Assembly (NCBI RefSeq): GCF_016839145.1
Contig: NZ_CP069303.1
Coordinates: 558,001-622,000 of the forward strand
Direction: 5' to 3'
Origin: Shinella sp. PSBB067
GTDB lineage: Bacteria > Pseudomonadota > Alphaproteobacteria > Rhizobiales > Rhizobiaceae
DNA length: 64,000 bases
Below, in pieces: positions 52,704 to 63,525 of this stretch (positions within the stretch are counted from its first letter, which is position 1; the number at the start of each line of letters is the position of its first letter). The notes beneath the pieces were generated by a model. That model worked only from the letters and a program-made list of their open reading frames with translations. It was not told the origin of the DNA and made no database searches. Both the position numbers and the translations under genes were made by a program.

Positions 52704-54623
52704 GTGACGCGGCAATGGTCCTGGCGGAAGGCGAATGTCGCGGCGGGCCTCTGGTGCATCGCCGTTGGCCTTGCCATGACGGCGCTCTGGCTGGCCGAGC
52801 CGGCCGGCCTGGCCGCGCGCCATCCTTTCCTGTTCGGCATGAAGTTCAACGCGGCGCTCGCCTTCGTCGTCGTCGGCGCGGCGCTGCTTCTTGCCACGCG
52901 CGGCCTGCGGCGGTTGCCGGCGCTCATGCTGCTGCCGGTCTTCCTCTATGGCGCGCTCGCCCTTTCGCAGCACCTCTTCGGCATAGACGCCGGCATCGAC
53001 ACGCTGCTCGACCGGCCTTTCGTCGATATAGGCACCAGCCGCCCGGGCCGCATCGCGCCCAACACGGCGCTCTGTTTCATGCTGGTGAGCCTGGCGCTGT
53101 TTCTGCGCGCGGTGCGGCAGAGGGGCGACATCGCGCAGGTGGCGCTCGGCTTTACCACCTTCATCGTCGCGGCGGCCGCCCTCGTCGGCTATGCGATCGG
53201 GCTCGAATTCGCGCATGACTGGGTCCGCTTCACCCGCATGTCCTTCCAGAGCGCGAGCTGCTTTGCGGCGCTCGGCCTCGTGCTCGTCTTCGCCGGGCCG
53301 CAGGCGACCGGCTACTACCGGCTGACCCTTGCCGGCGTGCTCGGCCTTGCCACCTACCTCCTGCTGCTCGCCATGACCTACTACGAACTGGCGCGCTACG
53401 AATCGGCCTTCGGCATCACCTTCTCCGGGAGCGGCGGCGGCACGCGCTCGACGCTTTCCTCTCTGGTGCTGATTTCCGGCGCGCTCTACGGCGCGCTGAT
53501 CGCCCATCTCTACGTCTCATCCCGCCGCGCCCGCCGCATGGCGTCTGACCTTGCCGAAAGCCGGGCGCGCCTTGCCGCCATCATCGACAATGCGGTGGAC
53601 GGCATCGTCACCATCGACGAGCGCGGCATCGTGCTCACCGTCAACGCGGCCTGCACGCGCATCTTCGGCTATGCGGACGGGGAGATGATCGGCCGCAACG
53701 TGAAGATGCTGATGCCGGAGCCCTACCACGGCGAGCACGACCGCTATCTCTCCAGCTACCGCCGCACCGGCGAGGCGAAGATCATCGGCATCGGCCGCGA
53801 GGTGGAGGGCCGGCGCAAGGACGGCACGACCTTCCCGCTCGAACTCGCCGTCGCCCGGCTCGACGTCAACGGCGGCACGATCTACAGCGGCATCGTGCGC
53901 GACATTTCCGGGCGCAAGGCGAGCGAGCAGGCGCTGATCGAGACCAATGCCGAACTGGAGGAATTCGCCTACCGCACCTCGCACGACCTGCGCTCGCCGA
54001 TCGCCTCCTCGCTCGGCCTGCTCGGCATCTCGCGCGACATGCTGGCGGAGGGCGACCTTGCCGGGCTCGGCCAGATGCTCCAGCGCATGGAGCGGAACTT
54101 CCGCCGCCTCGACCACCTGATCCAGAACATCCTCACCGTCACGCGCAACCGGCTGATGGAGGAGGAGGACGGGCCGATCGACCTCCGGCGGCTCGTCGGC
54201 GAGGCGGCCGACGCGCTGTCGCATCTCGACGACGTCATGAGGATCCGCATCGAAAATCATGTGCCGCCGGAATTGACAATCGTCAGCAAGCCGTCGAAAT
54301 TCCAGGTCATCGTCGGCAACATGCTGTCCAACGCGGTCAAGTACCACGACCCGAAGGAGGCCGAGCCGAGGATCGACATCCGCGCCTTCCGCCATGCCGG
54401 CAAGCTGCGGCTGACGGTGGAGGACAACGGCCTGGGCATCCCGCCCGCCAGCCGCCACCTGTTGTTCCAGATGTTCAAACGGTTGCACCCGAACCGGTCC
54501 TTCGGCAGCGGGCTCGGCCTCTACATATTGAAAAAGACCGCGCAATCCCTCGGTGGGACCGCGTTTTACGAAGCAAGGGACAAGGGCAGCCGCTTCATCA
54601 TCGAACTGCCCGATGGGGAATGA
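52704..54623 (+). CDS. PAS-containing sensor histidine kinase with membrane N-terminus
   Basis: The 639-residue protein has an N-terminal membrane region of about seven to eight helices (residues ~10-270), then a PAS domain (FGYADGEMIGRNVKMLMPEP), the dimerisation helix with the phosphorylated histidine in YRTSHDLRSPIASSLG (about residue 428), and an ATPase domain (NMLSNAVKYHDPKE, then EDNGLGIP and a C-terminal GSGLGLYILKK). It probably phosphorylates the receiver encoded next. The GTG start has a purine-rich upstream sequence. The signal is unknown. The PAS part recalls FixL but lacks evidence for haem. Confidence 0.9.
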   Translation: MTRQWSWRKANVAAGLWCIAVGLAMTALWLAEPAGLAARHPFLFGMKFNAALAFVVVGAALLLATRGLRRLPALMLLPVFLYGALALSQHLFGIDAGIDTLLDRPFVDIGTSRPGRIAPNTALCFMLVSLALFLRAVRQRGDIAQVALGFTTFIVAAAALVGYAIGLEFAHDWVRFTRMSFQSASCFAALGLVLVFAGPQATGYYRLTLAGVLGLATYLLLLAMTYYELARYESAFGITFSGSGGGTRSTLSSLVLISGALYGALIAHLYVSSRRARRMASDLAESRARLAAIIDNAVDGIVTIDERGIVLTVNAACTRIFGYADGEMIGRNVKMLMPEPYHGEHDRYLSSYRRTGEAKIIGIGREVEGRRKDGTTFPLELAVARLDVNGGTIYSGIVRDISGRKASEQALIETNAELEEFAYRTSHDLRSPIASSLGLLGISRDMLAEGDLAGLGQMLQRMERNFRRLDHLIQNILTVTRNRLMEEEDGPIDLRRLVGEAADALSHLDDVMRIRIENHVPPELTIVSKPSKFQVIVGNMLSNAVKYHDPKEAEPRIDIRAFRHAGKLRLTVEDNGLGIPPASRHLLFQMFKRLHPNRSFGSGLGLYILKKTAQSLGGTAFYEARDKGSRFIIELPDGE

Positions 54624-54624
54624 A

Positions 54625-55002
54625 ATGAAGATCACCTCGATCCTGGTCGTCGACGACGACGAGAACGACCAGTTCATCTGCGAATACACGATCCGCAAGT
54701 TCGATCCGTCGATCCGCGTCGTCAAGGCGTTCGACGGCACCGAAGCGCTCGACGCGCTGCGTACCGGCACGCCCGATGCCATCATCCTCGACATCAACAT
54801 GCCCGTGATGAACGGCTTCGAGTTCCTCGACCGCTATGCGCAGGAATTCGAGGTGCACGCCCCCGTCGTCGCCATGCTCACCAGCTCCCATCTCGGCAAG
54901 GACCGCGAGCGGGCCATGCAGTACAGCTTCGTGAAGAGCTATTTCGAAAAGCCCCTCCAGGCCGACCACCTGCGTGTCATGACCGATCTGCTGGAGGCAT
55001 GA
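54625..55002 (+). CDS. Single-domain response regulator
   Basis: The 125-residue protein is a receiver domain: the acidic residues VVDDDEND (about 9-16), the phosphorylated Asp in DAIILDINMPVMNGFEF (about residue 56), Thr/Ser in AMLTSSHLGKDRE, and Lys in SYFEKPLQADH. There is no DNA-binding domain, so it must pass its signal on through protein contact. The ATG at 54625 has GGGGA and starts two bases after the kinase stop codon, supporting a two-component pair. Confidence 0.92.
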   Translation: MKITSILVVDDDENDQFICEYTIRKFDPSIRVVKAFDGTEALDALRTGTPDAIILDINMPVMNGFEFLDRYAQEFEVHAPVVAMLTSSHLGKDRERAMQYSFVKSYFEKPLQADHLRVMTDLLEA

Positions 55003-55049
55003 CCGGCGCCACGCGCCTTGCCCCTCGCGGGCAGAAGCCCGGGCGGGGG

Positions 55050-55310
55050 CGTCCCTCACCCTGACCTTCTACGCGGCAGGGAGAAGGCGCCGGCAGGCCG
55101 TTGCGGTGGACGCAAAAGCCGGGAGAATGACAAGCGTGTTCGCAGACCTCTGCATCCGACCCTTCGGGCAACCTCTTTCCCGGGGGAGGAGGGAAGGGCG
55201 GCAACGTCGAATTCCATAAGCGATGGCCGTACCACGAGCGGGGAGGGCTTGCCGCACGCGGTGGGGAGCCGTCGCGGCATATCCTCGCCGCCCGGGAGAC
55301 GGTATCGGCA
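55050..55310. repeat. Dispersed palindromic mosaic repeat, copy 4
   Basis: The 399-base gap between the receiver and MFS genes contains no gene. It includes modules of the dispersed family: CCCTCACCCTGACCTTCT (55053-55070), and the reversed core CGTCGAATTCCATAAGCGAT (55205-55224), plus GGGGAG and CCTCGCCG segments. Confidence 0.6.
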
Positions 55311-55401
55311 AGCGGGGGCGAAGCGGTGATCGCGTGCAATTCCAGCACCCCGCCGCCGCTTTCCCTCTCCCTTTCCGCGAAAGCTTCGCCATAGTGGCCG
55401 C

Positions 55402-56643
55402 ATGTCCAAGATTCGTCCCCTGATTCCCCTTCTCGTGACCGCCGGCATCCTGATCGGGGGCAACGGGCTGCAGGGCACGTTCATCGCGCTGCGTGCCTCG
55501 CAGGAGGGGTTCTCCACCTCGGTCATCGGCATCGTCGGGGCGGGCTACAGCATCGGCTTTGCCATCGGCTGCATCTATGTCACCCGCGTGCTGCGCGCCA
55601 TCGGCCATATCCGCACCTTCTCGGCCATGGCCGCCATCGCCTCGGCCTCGGCCATCGCCATGGTGCTCGTCATCGACCCGGTCTTCTGGTTCCTGATGCG
55701 CCTCGTCGCCGGCATCTGCTTCGCCAGCCTCTTCGCGACCGTGGAAAGCTGGCTGAACGCCGCCGTCACCAATGCCAACCGGGCCCGCACGCTCTCCGTC
55801 TACCGCCTCGTCGACCTCGGCTCCGTCACGGCGGCGCAATATGTCATTCCGGGCATCGGCATCGGCGGCTTCGAGCTCTTCGCCATCGTCGCCATGGCGC
55901 TGTCGCTGTCCCTCGTGCCGATCTCGCTCGCCGACCGCTCCAGCCCGACCGTGCCGGAGGCGATCCGCTTCGACGTGAAGAAGCTCTGGAACATCTCGCC
56001 GCTCGCCACCGTCGGCTGCATCGTCGTCGGCCTCACCAATGCCGCCTTCCGCAATCTCGGGCCGATCTACGCCCACGACATCGGCCTGTCGGTGACCGCC
56101 ATCGCCAGCTTCATGAGCGCCGGCATCGTCGGCGGCGTGGTGCTGCAATATCCGCTCGGCATCTATTCTGACCGGCTCGACCGTCGCCTCGTCATCCTCG
56201 TCGCCACGTTCGGCTCGGCGCTCGCCGCGCTGTACCTCGCCTTTTTCGCCGGCGGCGACGAATGGAAGAACCTCGTCGGCATCTTCGTCTTCGGCGCCTT
56301 CGCCATGCCGCTCTATTCGCTCTGCTCGGCCCATGCCAACGACCATGCCGGCGAGGGCGAGCATGCGCTGGTCTCGGCCGGCATGCTGTTCTTCTGGTCC
56401 TGCGGGGCGATCATCGGCCCGCTCTTCGCCTCCATCCTCCTGCAGGTCTTCGGCCCGCAGGCGCTCTTCCTCTACACCGCCGTCGTCCTCGTCGCCTTCA
56501 TGGGCTACACGGCGCTGCGCATCAGCGCGCGTCCGGCCGTGCCCGCCGGCGAAAGGCGCAGCCGCTTCCGCAACCTCCTGCGCACCTCCTTCTTCTTCAA
56601 CAAGCTCGCCGCTTCCGAAAAGGACCGCAACGGCCCTCGCTGA
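55402..56643 (+). CDS. MFS transporter (YcaD-like)
   Basis: The 413-residue protein has 12 membrane spans and begins SKIRPLIPLLVTAGILIGGNG, as in the YcaD group of the major facilitator superfamily. Segments such as RLVAGICFASLFATVESWLN (helix 4-5) and YPLGIYSDRLDRRLVILVAT (loop after helix 8) match. The substrate is not known. The C-terminus is a short, positively charged cytoplasmic tail. It starts after a repeat-filled gap and is transcribed alone. Confidence 0.92.
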   Translation: MSKIRPLIPLLVTAGILIGGNGLQGTFIALRASQEGFSTSVIGIVGAGYSIGFAIGCIYVTRVLRAIGHIRTFSAMAAIASASAIAMVLVIDPVFWFLMRLVAGICFASLFATVESWLNAAVTNANRARTLSVYRLVDLGSVTAAQYVIPGIGIGGFELFAIVAMALSLSLVPISLADRSSPTVPEAIRFDVKKLWNISPLATVGCIVVGLTNAAFRNLGPIYAHDIGLSVTAIASFMSAGIVGGVVLQYPLGIYSDRLDRRLVILVATFGSALAALYLAFFAGGDEWKNLVGIFVFGAFAMPLYSLCSAHANDHAGEGEHALVSAGMLFFWSCGAIIGPLFASILLQVFGPQALFLYTAVVLVAFMGYTALRISARPAVPAGERRSRFRNLLRTSFFFNKLAASEKDRNGPR

Positions 56644-56727
56644 GCCTGCGGCAATCTGGTCGCGACGCGCTTATTGATGAGCGCCGCGCTCAGGTTTAGA
56701 AGCGAAGGACGCACCGGAGGGACCGCC

Positions 56728-58113
56728 ATGCTGACACGCCGCACGCTGTTGAGGAGCACTCTTGTCGCCGGGGCCTATGCCGGCGGTCTCGGGCTTGCCG
56801 GCCGGCTCGGCGGCATCGCCAGCGCTCAGGCCGCGATGCCGCTCGTCGCGCGCCGCACGGACGCGCTGATCACCGACAAGGGGCCGACGCGGGGCGCCAT
56901 GACCTATGGCGATGCGGAAATCCCGCCGGTGCTGCGCATGCGCCGCGGCGAGCGCTTCAACCTGCGCCTCGACAACCGGCTCGACGAGCCGACGACGGTC
57001 CACTGGCACGGCCTTCGCATCGACAACGCCATGGACGGCGTGCCCTTCCTCACGCAGCCCTATGTCTATGGCGGCGACGGCTTCGACTATGCCTTCACCC
57101 CGCCCGATGCCGGCACCTTCTGGTACCACCCCCATTGCAACACGCTGGAGCAGATGGGCCGCGGCCTTGCCGGCCTCGTGGTCGTCGAGGACCCGTCCGA
57201 TCCCGTCTTCGACGCCGAGATCGTGCTGAACCTGCGCGACTGGCGGCTCGGCGGCGACGGGCAGTTCATCGCCCAGTTCAAGCCGCGCGACGCCGCCCGC
57301 GCCGGCACCTTCGGCACCGTGCGCACCGCCAACTGGCGCCAGGCCCCGCAATACGATGCGCCGGCCGGCGGCCTCGTGCGCCTGCGCCTTGCCGCGACGG
57401 ATGTCACCCGCATCCTCGCCATCGTCGTGGAGGGCGCGAAGGCCGAGGTCATCGCCGCCGACGGCAACCCGGTGGCCGAGCGCTTTGCGCCCGATCACCT
57501 GCTGATCGGCCCCGGCCAGCGCCTCGACCTCGTGCTGCGCATGCCCGATGCGGAAGGCGCCGTGGCCGCGCTCAAGGACCTGCGCGGCACCAGGCCCGCC
57601 ACGCTCGCCACCTTCCGCGCCGCCGGCGCCTCGCTGAAGCGCGACATCCGCGGCCTGCCGGCACTCGCCCCCAATCCGCTGCCCGAGCCGGACCTTTCCG
57701 CCGCGACCGAAATCCCCTTCGTCCTCAGCGCCTCGGCGGAGGAACGGCCGAAGGACGGCATCTGCGGCTCGCTCGGCTACAATTTCTGGGCCATCAACAA
57801 GGTGCCGTGGGCGGATGACAACGGCGACCCGACCGCCCCGCTCGCCGAGATGAAGACCAGCCGCACCTATATCTTCAACGTCGAGAACCCGACGCCGCAG
57901 GTCCATCCGCTCCACCTGCACGGCCTCGTCTTCCGGCCGATGAACTCGAACAAGCAGGCGATCCGCCCGCATTTCTCCGACACCTATCTCATCCTGCCGG
58001 ACGAGAAGGTGCAGCTTGCCCTCGTTGCCGACAATCCCGGCGACTGGGTCTTCCACTGCCACATCATCGAGCACCAGAAGACCGGCATGACGAGCTACAT
58101 ACGGGTGGCGTGA
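56728..58113 (+). CDS. Multicopper oxidase, Tat-exported
   Basis: The 461-residue protein has a twin-arginine signal (TRRTLLRSTLVAGAYAGGLG) and all four copper-binding sequences of the family: HWHGLRID, FWYHPHCN, HPLHLHG, and HCHIIEHQKTGM with the type-1 copper axial Met. It couples one-electron oxidation of a substrate to reduction of oxygen. In bacteria, CueO-like enzymes of this kind protect against copper. The ATG at 56728 follows CGGAGGG at suitable spacing. No copper genes adjoin it here; the PCu(A)C genes are about 31 kb away. Confidence 0.93.
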   Translation: MLTRRTLLRSTLVAGAYAGGLGLAGRLGGIASAQAAMPLVARRTDALITDKGPTRGAMTYGDAEIPPVLRMRRGERFNLRLDNRLDEPTTVHWHGLRIDNAMDGVPFLTQPYVYGGDGFDYAFTPPDAGTFWYHPHCNTLEQMGRGLAGLVVVEDPSDPVFDAEIVLNLRDWRLGGDGQFIAQFKPRDAARAGTFGTVRTANWRQAPQYDAPAGGLVRLRLAATDVTRILAIVVEGAKAEVIAADGNPVAERFAPDHLLIGPGQRLDLVLRMPDAEGAVAALKDLRGTRPATLATFRAAGASLKRDIRGLPALAPNPLPEPDLSAATEIPFVLSASAEERPKDGICGSLGYNFWAINKVPWADDNGDPTAPLAEMKTSRTYIFNVENPTPQVHPLHLHGLVFRPMNSNKQAIRPHFSDTYLILPDEKVQLALVADNPGDWVFHCHIIEHQKTGMTSYIRVA

Positions 58114-58124
58114 CAGGTTAACTC

Positions 58125-58152
58125 TTGTCATCGGAAAAATATGGCCTATATT
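58125..58152 (+). promoter_or_regulatory. Promoter with dyad for the RES/Xre pair
   Basis: TTGTCA (58125-58130) and TATATT (58147-58152) are 16 bases apart. AATATGGCCTATATT (58138-58152) is an imperfect dyad covering the -10 box, a likely site for autorepression by the Xre-type antitoxin. Confidence 0.5.
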
Positions 58153-58177
58153 CTTTCTCATGAAAGGAGATCAGGCC

Positions 58178-58555
58178 ATGCAGCGCAAACCCGTCCCGCA
58201 AGCCGATGCCGAAGGCGTCGTGCTCACCAAGGCAGCCGTCCGGGCGGCGGAGCGGCTGGGGCTGACGGCCCGCATCCTGTCGGCGGTCATCGGCGTTTCG
58301 GAAGCGACGGTCTCGCGGCTGAAGCGGCAGGACGTGCTCCTGGAGCGCGGCACCAAGCCCTTCGAACTGGCCGTGCTGCTCGTGCGCCTTTTCCGCTCGC
58401 TCGATGCCATCACCGGCGGCGACGAGGGTGTCGCCCGCGCCTGGATGACGGCGCAAAACGCCGCGCTTCGCGCCCGTCCCGTCGACCGCATCGTCTCCGT
58501 TTCCGGCCTTGTAGATGTCCTTGCCTATCTGGACGCCCGCCGCGCTCTCGTCTGA
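58178..58555 (+). CDS. Xre/MbcA-type antitoxin
   Basis: The 125-residue protein has an Xre-like DNA-binding part (LTARILSAVIGVSEATVSRL) and a C-terminal domain ending VSGLVDVLAYLDARRALV, the pattern of antitoxins that block RES toxins (DUF2384/MbcA type). Start ATG 58178 follows AGGAG at good spacing; a second ATG six codons earlier is less suitable. The stop codon is 41 bases inside the RES gene, so the two are coupled. The start of the transcript is given by the promoter at 58125-58152. Confidence 0.88.
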   Translation: MQRKPVPQADAEGVVLTKAAVRAAERLGLTARILSAVIGVSEATVSRLKRQDVLLERGTKPFELAVLLVRLFRSLDAITGGDEGVARAWMTAQNAALRARPVDRIVSVSGLVDVLAYLDARRALV

Positions 58556-59264
58556 GGCGCGGCCCTTTGCGGGCCCCGTCTGGCGGTTCGTCGAGGCGCA
58601 GCACCGCGTCTCGACGCTGAAGCTCGTCGATACGCTGGACGAGCAGGCGCTGCTGGAAGACCTGCTGGAGGAGAGCAAGCCGGTCCTGCCGCCCGAATGC
58701 GCCGGGCTCGACTATCTGCTGGCCACCCCCTTCCGCTACGGCGCCGTCTATCCGCACGGCTCGCGCTTCCGCCGGGCAGGGCGCACGCTCGGCGTCTACT
58801 ACGCGGCGCTGACGGTGGAGACGGCGCTCGCCGAAATGGCCTTCTACCGCCTGCTGTTCTTTTCCGAATCGCCGGCAACGCCGCTTCCGGGCAACGCCGC
58901 CGACTACACCGCCTTCTCGGCCGCCGTCGCGACGGACAAGGCCATCGACCTCACCCTGCCGCCGCTCGATCGCGATGCCCCGCACTGGACGCACCCGACC
59001 GACTACGCGGCCTGCCAGTCGCTGGCCGACGGCGCGCGGCAGGGCGGCATTTCCGCCATCCTCTACCGCTCGGTGCGCGATCCCGCCCCCGGCACCAACA
59101 TGGCCCTCCTGACGGCCGCCGGCTTCGCCGAGCCGCGGCCGGTGGAACGCCAGACCTGGCGCATCCGCCTCTCGCCCCTCGGCGTGCAGGCCCTCTGCGA
59201 CCACCCGCCAAGACGCATCGGCTTTTCCCGCGAGGACTTTCGCGGGGACCCGCGGATCGGGTGA
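58515..59264 (+). CDS. RES-domain toxin
   Basis: RES toxins cleave or ADP-ribosylate with NAD+, lowering NAD and stopping growth; some ADP-ribosylate a phosphoribosyl-pyrophosphate synthetase. The 249-residue protein has the RES core: FRRAGRTLGVYYAALTVETA with the conserved Arg and Glu, and later QGGISAILYRSVRDPAPGTN with the Ser/Arg-Asn region. The start ATG overlaps the antitoxin gene by 41 bases. The ribosome site is weak, as expected for a toxin made less than its antitoxin. Confidence 0.9.
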   Translation: MSLPIWTPAALSSEARPFAGPVWRFVEAQHRVSTLKLVDTLDEQALLEDLLEESKPVLPPECAGLDYLLATPFRYGAVYPHGSRFRRAGRTLGVYYAALTVETALAEMAFYRLLFFSESPATPLPGNAADYTAFSAAVATDKAIDLTLPPLDRDAPHWTHPTDYAACQSLADGARQGGISAILYRSVRDPAPGTNMALLTAAGFAEPRPVERQTWRIRLSPLGVQALCDHPPRRIGFSREDFRGDPRIG

Positions 59265-59419
59265 GGCGGGCATCGTCGCTATGATGCAAGACGTGCCGCC
59301 CGGACTCTCCGCGAAAAGCGAAACTTGGCTTCCCGGCGGGACGTGACGTTCAGGTTGCAGGCAAACGCGTCCATCCCTGTACACCCCCCCTCCGTCGCCA
59401 TGGTCTCCCGCCCGACATA

Positions 59420-59515
59420 CCTCCGCCGTCGTCATCGTCGGGCTTGACCCAACCATCCACGCCCCCGGGTGTCGCGTGGGTCCTCGGGGCGAGCCCGAGG
59501 ATGACGGAGGAGAGG
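59420..59515. repeat. Inverted pair of short GTCATCGTCGGGCTTGAC-type repeats
   Basis: GTCATCGTCGGGCTTGACCC (59431-59450) and GGTCCTCGGGGCGAGCCCGA (59480-59499), then GGATGACGG, face each other. Repeats of this pattern occur between genes of many rhizobia. The 534-base gap 59265-59798 has no gene. Confidence 0.5.
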
Positions 59516-59595
59516 GGGCGGACTTTGCCGGCAATCCAAGTTGCCTTTCGTTTCCGCCATTCGAGACAGAACCCGCCCCACCCTCACTGCTGAAA

Positions 59596-59795
59596 GGAAA
59601 GCATCTCCTTACCACCTTCTCCCCAGCGGGGAGAAGGTGCCGGCAGGCGGATGAGGGGGGTGCCGAAGGCAGGAAGGAAACGTCACTCCGTGCCGCGCCC
59701 CCTCATCCGACCCTTCGGGCCACCTTCTCCCCGAGGGGAGAAGGGAGGAGGAGCAACGTCGAGTTCCATGGGCGGCAGCCTGCCCCTGCCGGTCC
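59596..59795. repeat. Dispersed palindromic mosaic repeats, copy 5
   Basis: Two hairpins are visible: ACCTTCTCCCC/GGGGAGAAGGT (59614-59624 and 59628-59638) and CCTTCTCCCC/GGGGAGAAGG (59724-59733 and 59736-59745). The core GTCGAGTTCCATGGGCGGCA (59758-59777) follows. They lie between the RES toxin and the ABC-F gene, near whose 3' end they may act as a terminator. Confidence 0.7.
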
Positions 59796-59798
59796 CGC

Positions 59799-61319
<1,521 letters not shown>

Positions 61320-61595
61320 GGAAATTCTCTGGTCTTCATGGCCCGCGCGGCGCGGCGTCAGCCGTCAGGCACGCGAAAGGGCAGGGAGGTTGATGCAGGC
61401 GCAAGGCCGCATCGCCGGATAGGGCAGACCAGAGAGAAAGTGTGTTCGTTCCGATCAGCCCTGCAAACGCATTTGCAGGGCAAGATCAGGGCCATGGGTG
61501 CGATGTGGCAGGAAGCCGGACTTCACGGCACAGCCCTCTCTTGTGTGTTGCGAACGGGGTATGGGTAGCATCGGATGCGGCCATTGGCAACGCCG

Positions 61596-61715
61596 CCCCT
61601 CATCCCGCCGCCGCGACCTCCACGCGGGAGGCGAGGCCAGCGCCTATGGAATTCGACGCTGTCCCGTTCCCCTTCTCCCCGAGCGGAGAAGGTGCCGGCA
61701 GGCGGGTGAGGGGCT
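61596..61715. repeat. Dispersed palindromic mosaic repeat, copy 6
   Basis: TATGGAATTCGACGCTGTCC (61644-61663) and CCTTCTCCCCGAGCGGAGAA (61671-61690), then GGTGCCGGCAGGCGGGTGAG, form another copy of the dispersed family. The 406-base gap 61320-61725 has no gene. Confidence 0.7.
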
Positions 61716-61725
61716 ATCGCGACCC

Positions 61726-63303
61726 CTACCGCCGCAGGCTCCCCAATATTCCCCGCACCAGCGCCCGCCCGAGCGAGGAGGCCACGGTGCGGGCGACCGA
61801 CTTCATCGCCGCTTCCGCCACCGTCTCGCGCTGGTAGCCGGCGCGGGGCTTGGCCTGCTTGTTGGGGGCGGAAGAGGCGGCCGGTTCCTCGTCGCCGAAA
61901 CCGGGAAGGGTCCAGCGGCCGCCGCCGGAGGTGGGCTGGCTGGCCTGCTGGTCGGCCTGCGCCTGCGCGGCGGCGGCGTCAGCCGCCTTCTTGGCGCGGG
62001 CCATCAGGATCTCGTAGGCCGATTCGCGGTCGAAATCCTCGTCGTAGAGGCCGGCGACCGGGCTGACCTTCATGATGTCCTGCCGCTCCGCATCCGTGAT
62101 CGGCCCGAGCCGGGAGGCCGGCGGGCGGACCAGCGTGCGCTCGACCATCGAGGGCGCGCCCTTGCCTTCGAGCGTGGAGACCAGCGCCTCGCCCGTGCCG
62201 AGCTGGGTGATCACCTCGGCGCAGTTGAAGTCCGGGTTCGGACGGAAGGTGTCGGCGGCGGTCTTCACGGCCTTCTGCTCGCGCGGCGTATAGGCGCGCA
62301 GCGCGTGCTGCACGCGGTTGCCGAGCTGGGCGAGCACGGTTTCCGGCACGTCGAGCGGGTTCTGCGTGACGAAATAGACGCCGACGCCCTTGGAGCGGAT
62401 GAGGCGCACGACCTGCTCGACGCGCTCGGTCAGCACCTTCGGCGCATCGTTGAAGAGGAGATGCGCCTCGTCGAAGAAGAAGACCAGCTTCGGCTTTTCC
62501 GGATCGCCCACTTCCGGCAGCACCTCGAAGAGCTCGGAGAGCATCCAGAGCAGGAAGGTGCCGTAAAGGCGCGGGTTCATCATCAGCTTGTCGGCGGCAA
62601 GCACCGAGATCGCCCCGCGCCCGTCATTGGTCGTGCGCATGATGTCGGAGATCTTCAGCGCCGGCTCGCCGAAGAACTGCACGGCGCCCTGCTGCTCGAG
62701 GATCAGCAGCTCGCGCTGGATCGAGCCGACGGAGGCCTTGGAGATGAAGCCGTACTGGTTGGACAGCGCCGAGGCGTTCTCGCCCATGTAGTTCAGCAGC
62801 GCCTGCAGGTCTTTCAGGTCGAGCAGCGGCAGGCCGCCCTGGTCGGCGATCTTGAAGGCGATGTTGATGACGCCTTCCTGCGCATCCGTCGCATTCATCA
62901 GGCGCGACAGCAGGAGCGGGCCCATCTCGGAGATGGTGGTGCGCACCCGGTGGCCCTTCTCGCCGTAGAGGTCCCAGAAGATGACCGGGAATTCCTGGAA
63001 ATCGTAGGGCGCAAGGCCGATCTGGTCGGCGCGCTTCTGGAGAAAGTCTTTCGGCTCGCCCATGGCCCCGATGCCGGAAAGGTCGCCCTTCACGTCGGCG
63101 CAGAAGACGGGCACGCCCGCATTGGAGAAGCCCTCGGCGAGGATCTGCAGCGTCACCGTCTTGCCGGTGCCGGTCGCGCCGGTCACGAGGCCGTGGCGGT
63201 TGCCGAATTTCAGCTCGAGATATTCGGGCTTGTTGATCGTATCGTCCGGCTTGCGGCTGGTGCCGATATAGAGCTTTCCGTCCTGAAGAATGGGATCCGC
63301 CAC
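61726..63303 (-). CDS. HerA-like ATPase (DUF853)
   Basis: The protein (525 residues from GTG 63303) has Walker A in GLVTGATGTGKTVTLQILAE (about residue 43), Walker B in VFFFDEAHLLFND, and the C-terminal segment with APSMVERTLVRPPASRLGPI. This is the HerA-like helicase family (DUF853). Distant relatives are DNA pumps that work with nucleases; the role here is unknown. The GTG start is chosen because GGGAG lies 8 bases upstream. A TTG at 63345 has no such support. The C-terminus has a low-complexity Ala/Gln linker. Confidence 0.9.
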   Translation of the reverse strand: MADPILQDGKLYIGTSRKPDDTINKPEYLELKFGNRHGLVTGATGTGKTVTLQILAEGFSNAGVPVFCADVKGDLSGIGAMGEPKDFLQKRADQIGLAPYDFQEFPVIFWDLYGEKGHRVRTTISEMGPLLLSRLMNATDAQEGVINIAFKIADQGGLPLLDLKDLQALLNYMGENASALSNQYGFISKASVGSIQRELLILEQQGAVQFFGEPALKISDIMRTTNDGRGAISVLAADKLMMNPRLYGTFLLWMLSELFEVLPEVGDPEKPKLVFFFDEAHLLFNDAPKVLTERVEQVVRLIRSKGVGVYFVTQNPLDVPETVLAQLGNRVQHALRAYTPREQKAVKTAADTFRPNPDFNCAEVITQLGTGEALVSTLEGKGAPSMVERTLVRPPASRLGPITDAERQDIMKVSPVAGLYDEDFDRESAYEILMARAKKAADAAAAQAQADQQASQPTSGGGRWTLPGFGDEEPAASSAPNKQAKPRAGYQRETVAEAAMKSVARTVASSLGRALVRGILGSLRR

Positions 63304-63463
63304 GTTGAAACTCCCTGGCTGCCGGTCCTGCGATTCGTGGGCCAAGATGTCGCCCAGGCCATGTTTTCATTGAATCGTCTTCAACAGTTTATAAGGATAG
63401 TCCGGCAGGCAAACAACACGATTTCCGGGCCGCGCGGGATGCACGAAAGCGCGCCGGGGCAGC

Positions 63464-63506
63464 TTGAGTTTGCCGGCGAATTCATTTACCTTGACGTTAA
63501 CGTCAA
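63464..63506 (+). promoter_or_regulatory. Promoter with MerR/LiuR-like palindrome
   Basis: TTGAGT (63464-63469) and TACCTT (63487-63492) are 17 bases apart. The perfect 16-bp palindrome TTGACGTTAACGTCAA (63491-63506) lies over the expected transcription start, 20 bases before the next start codon. Its sequence resembles sites of the MerR-type regulator LiuR in alphaproteobacteria. Confidence 0.5.
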
Positions 63507-63525
63507 TTCCCTCGGAGGATTTTCC

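Noticed and set aside
61498..63303. Upstream part of the 805-codon plus-strand frame ending at 63915
   Set aside because: It is antisense to the HerA-like gene. Only the last 129 codons (from 63526), with their own ribosome site, are a real gene.
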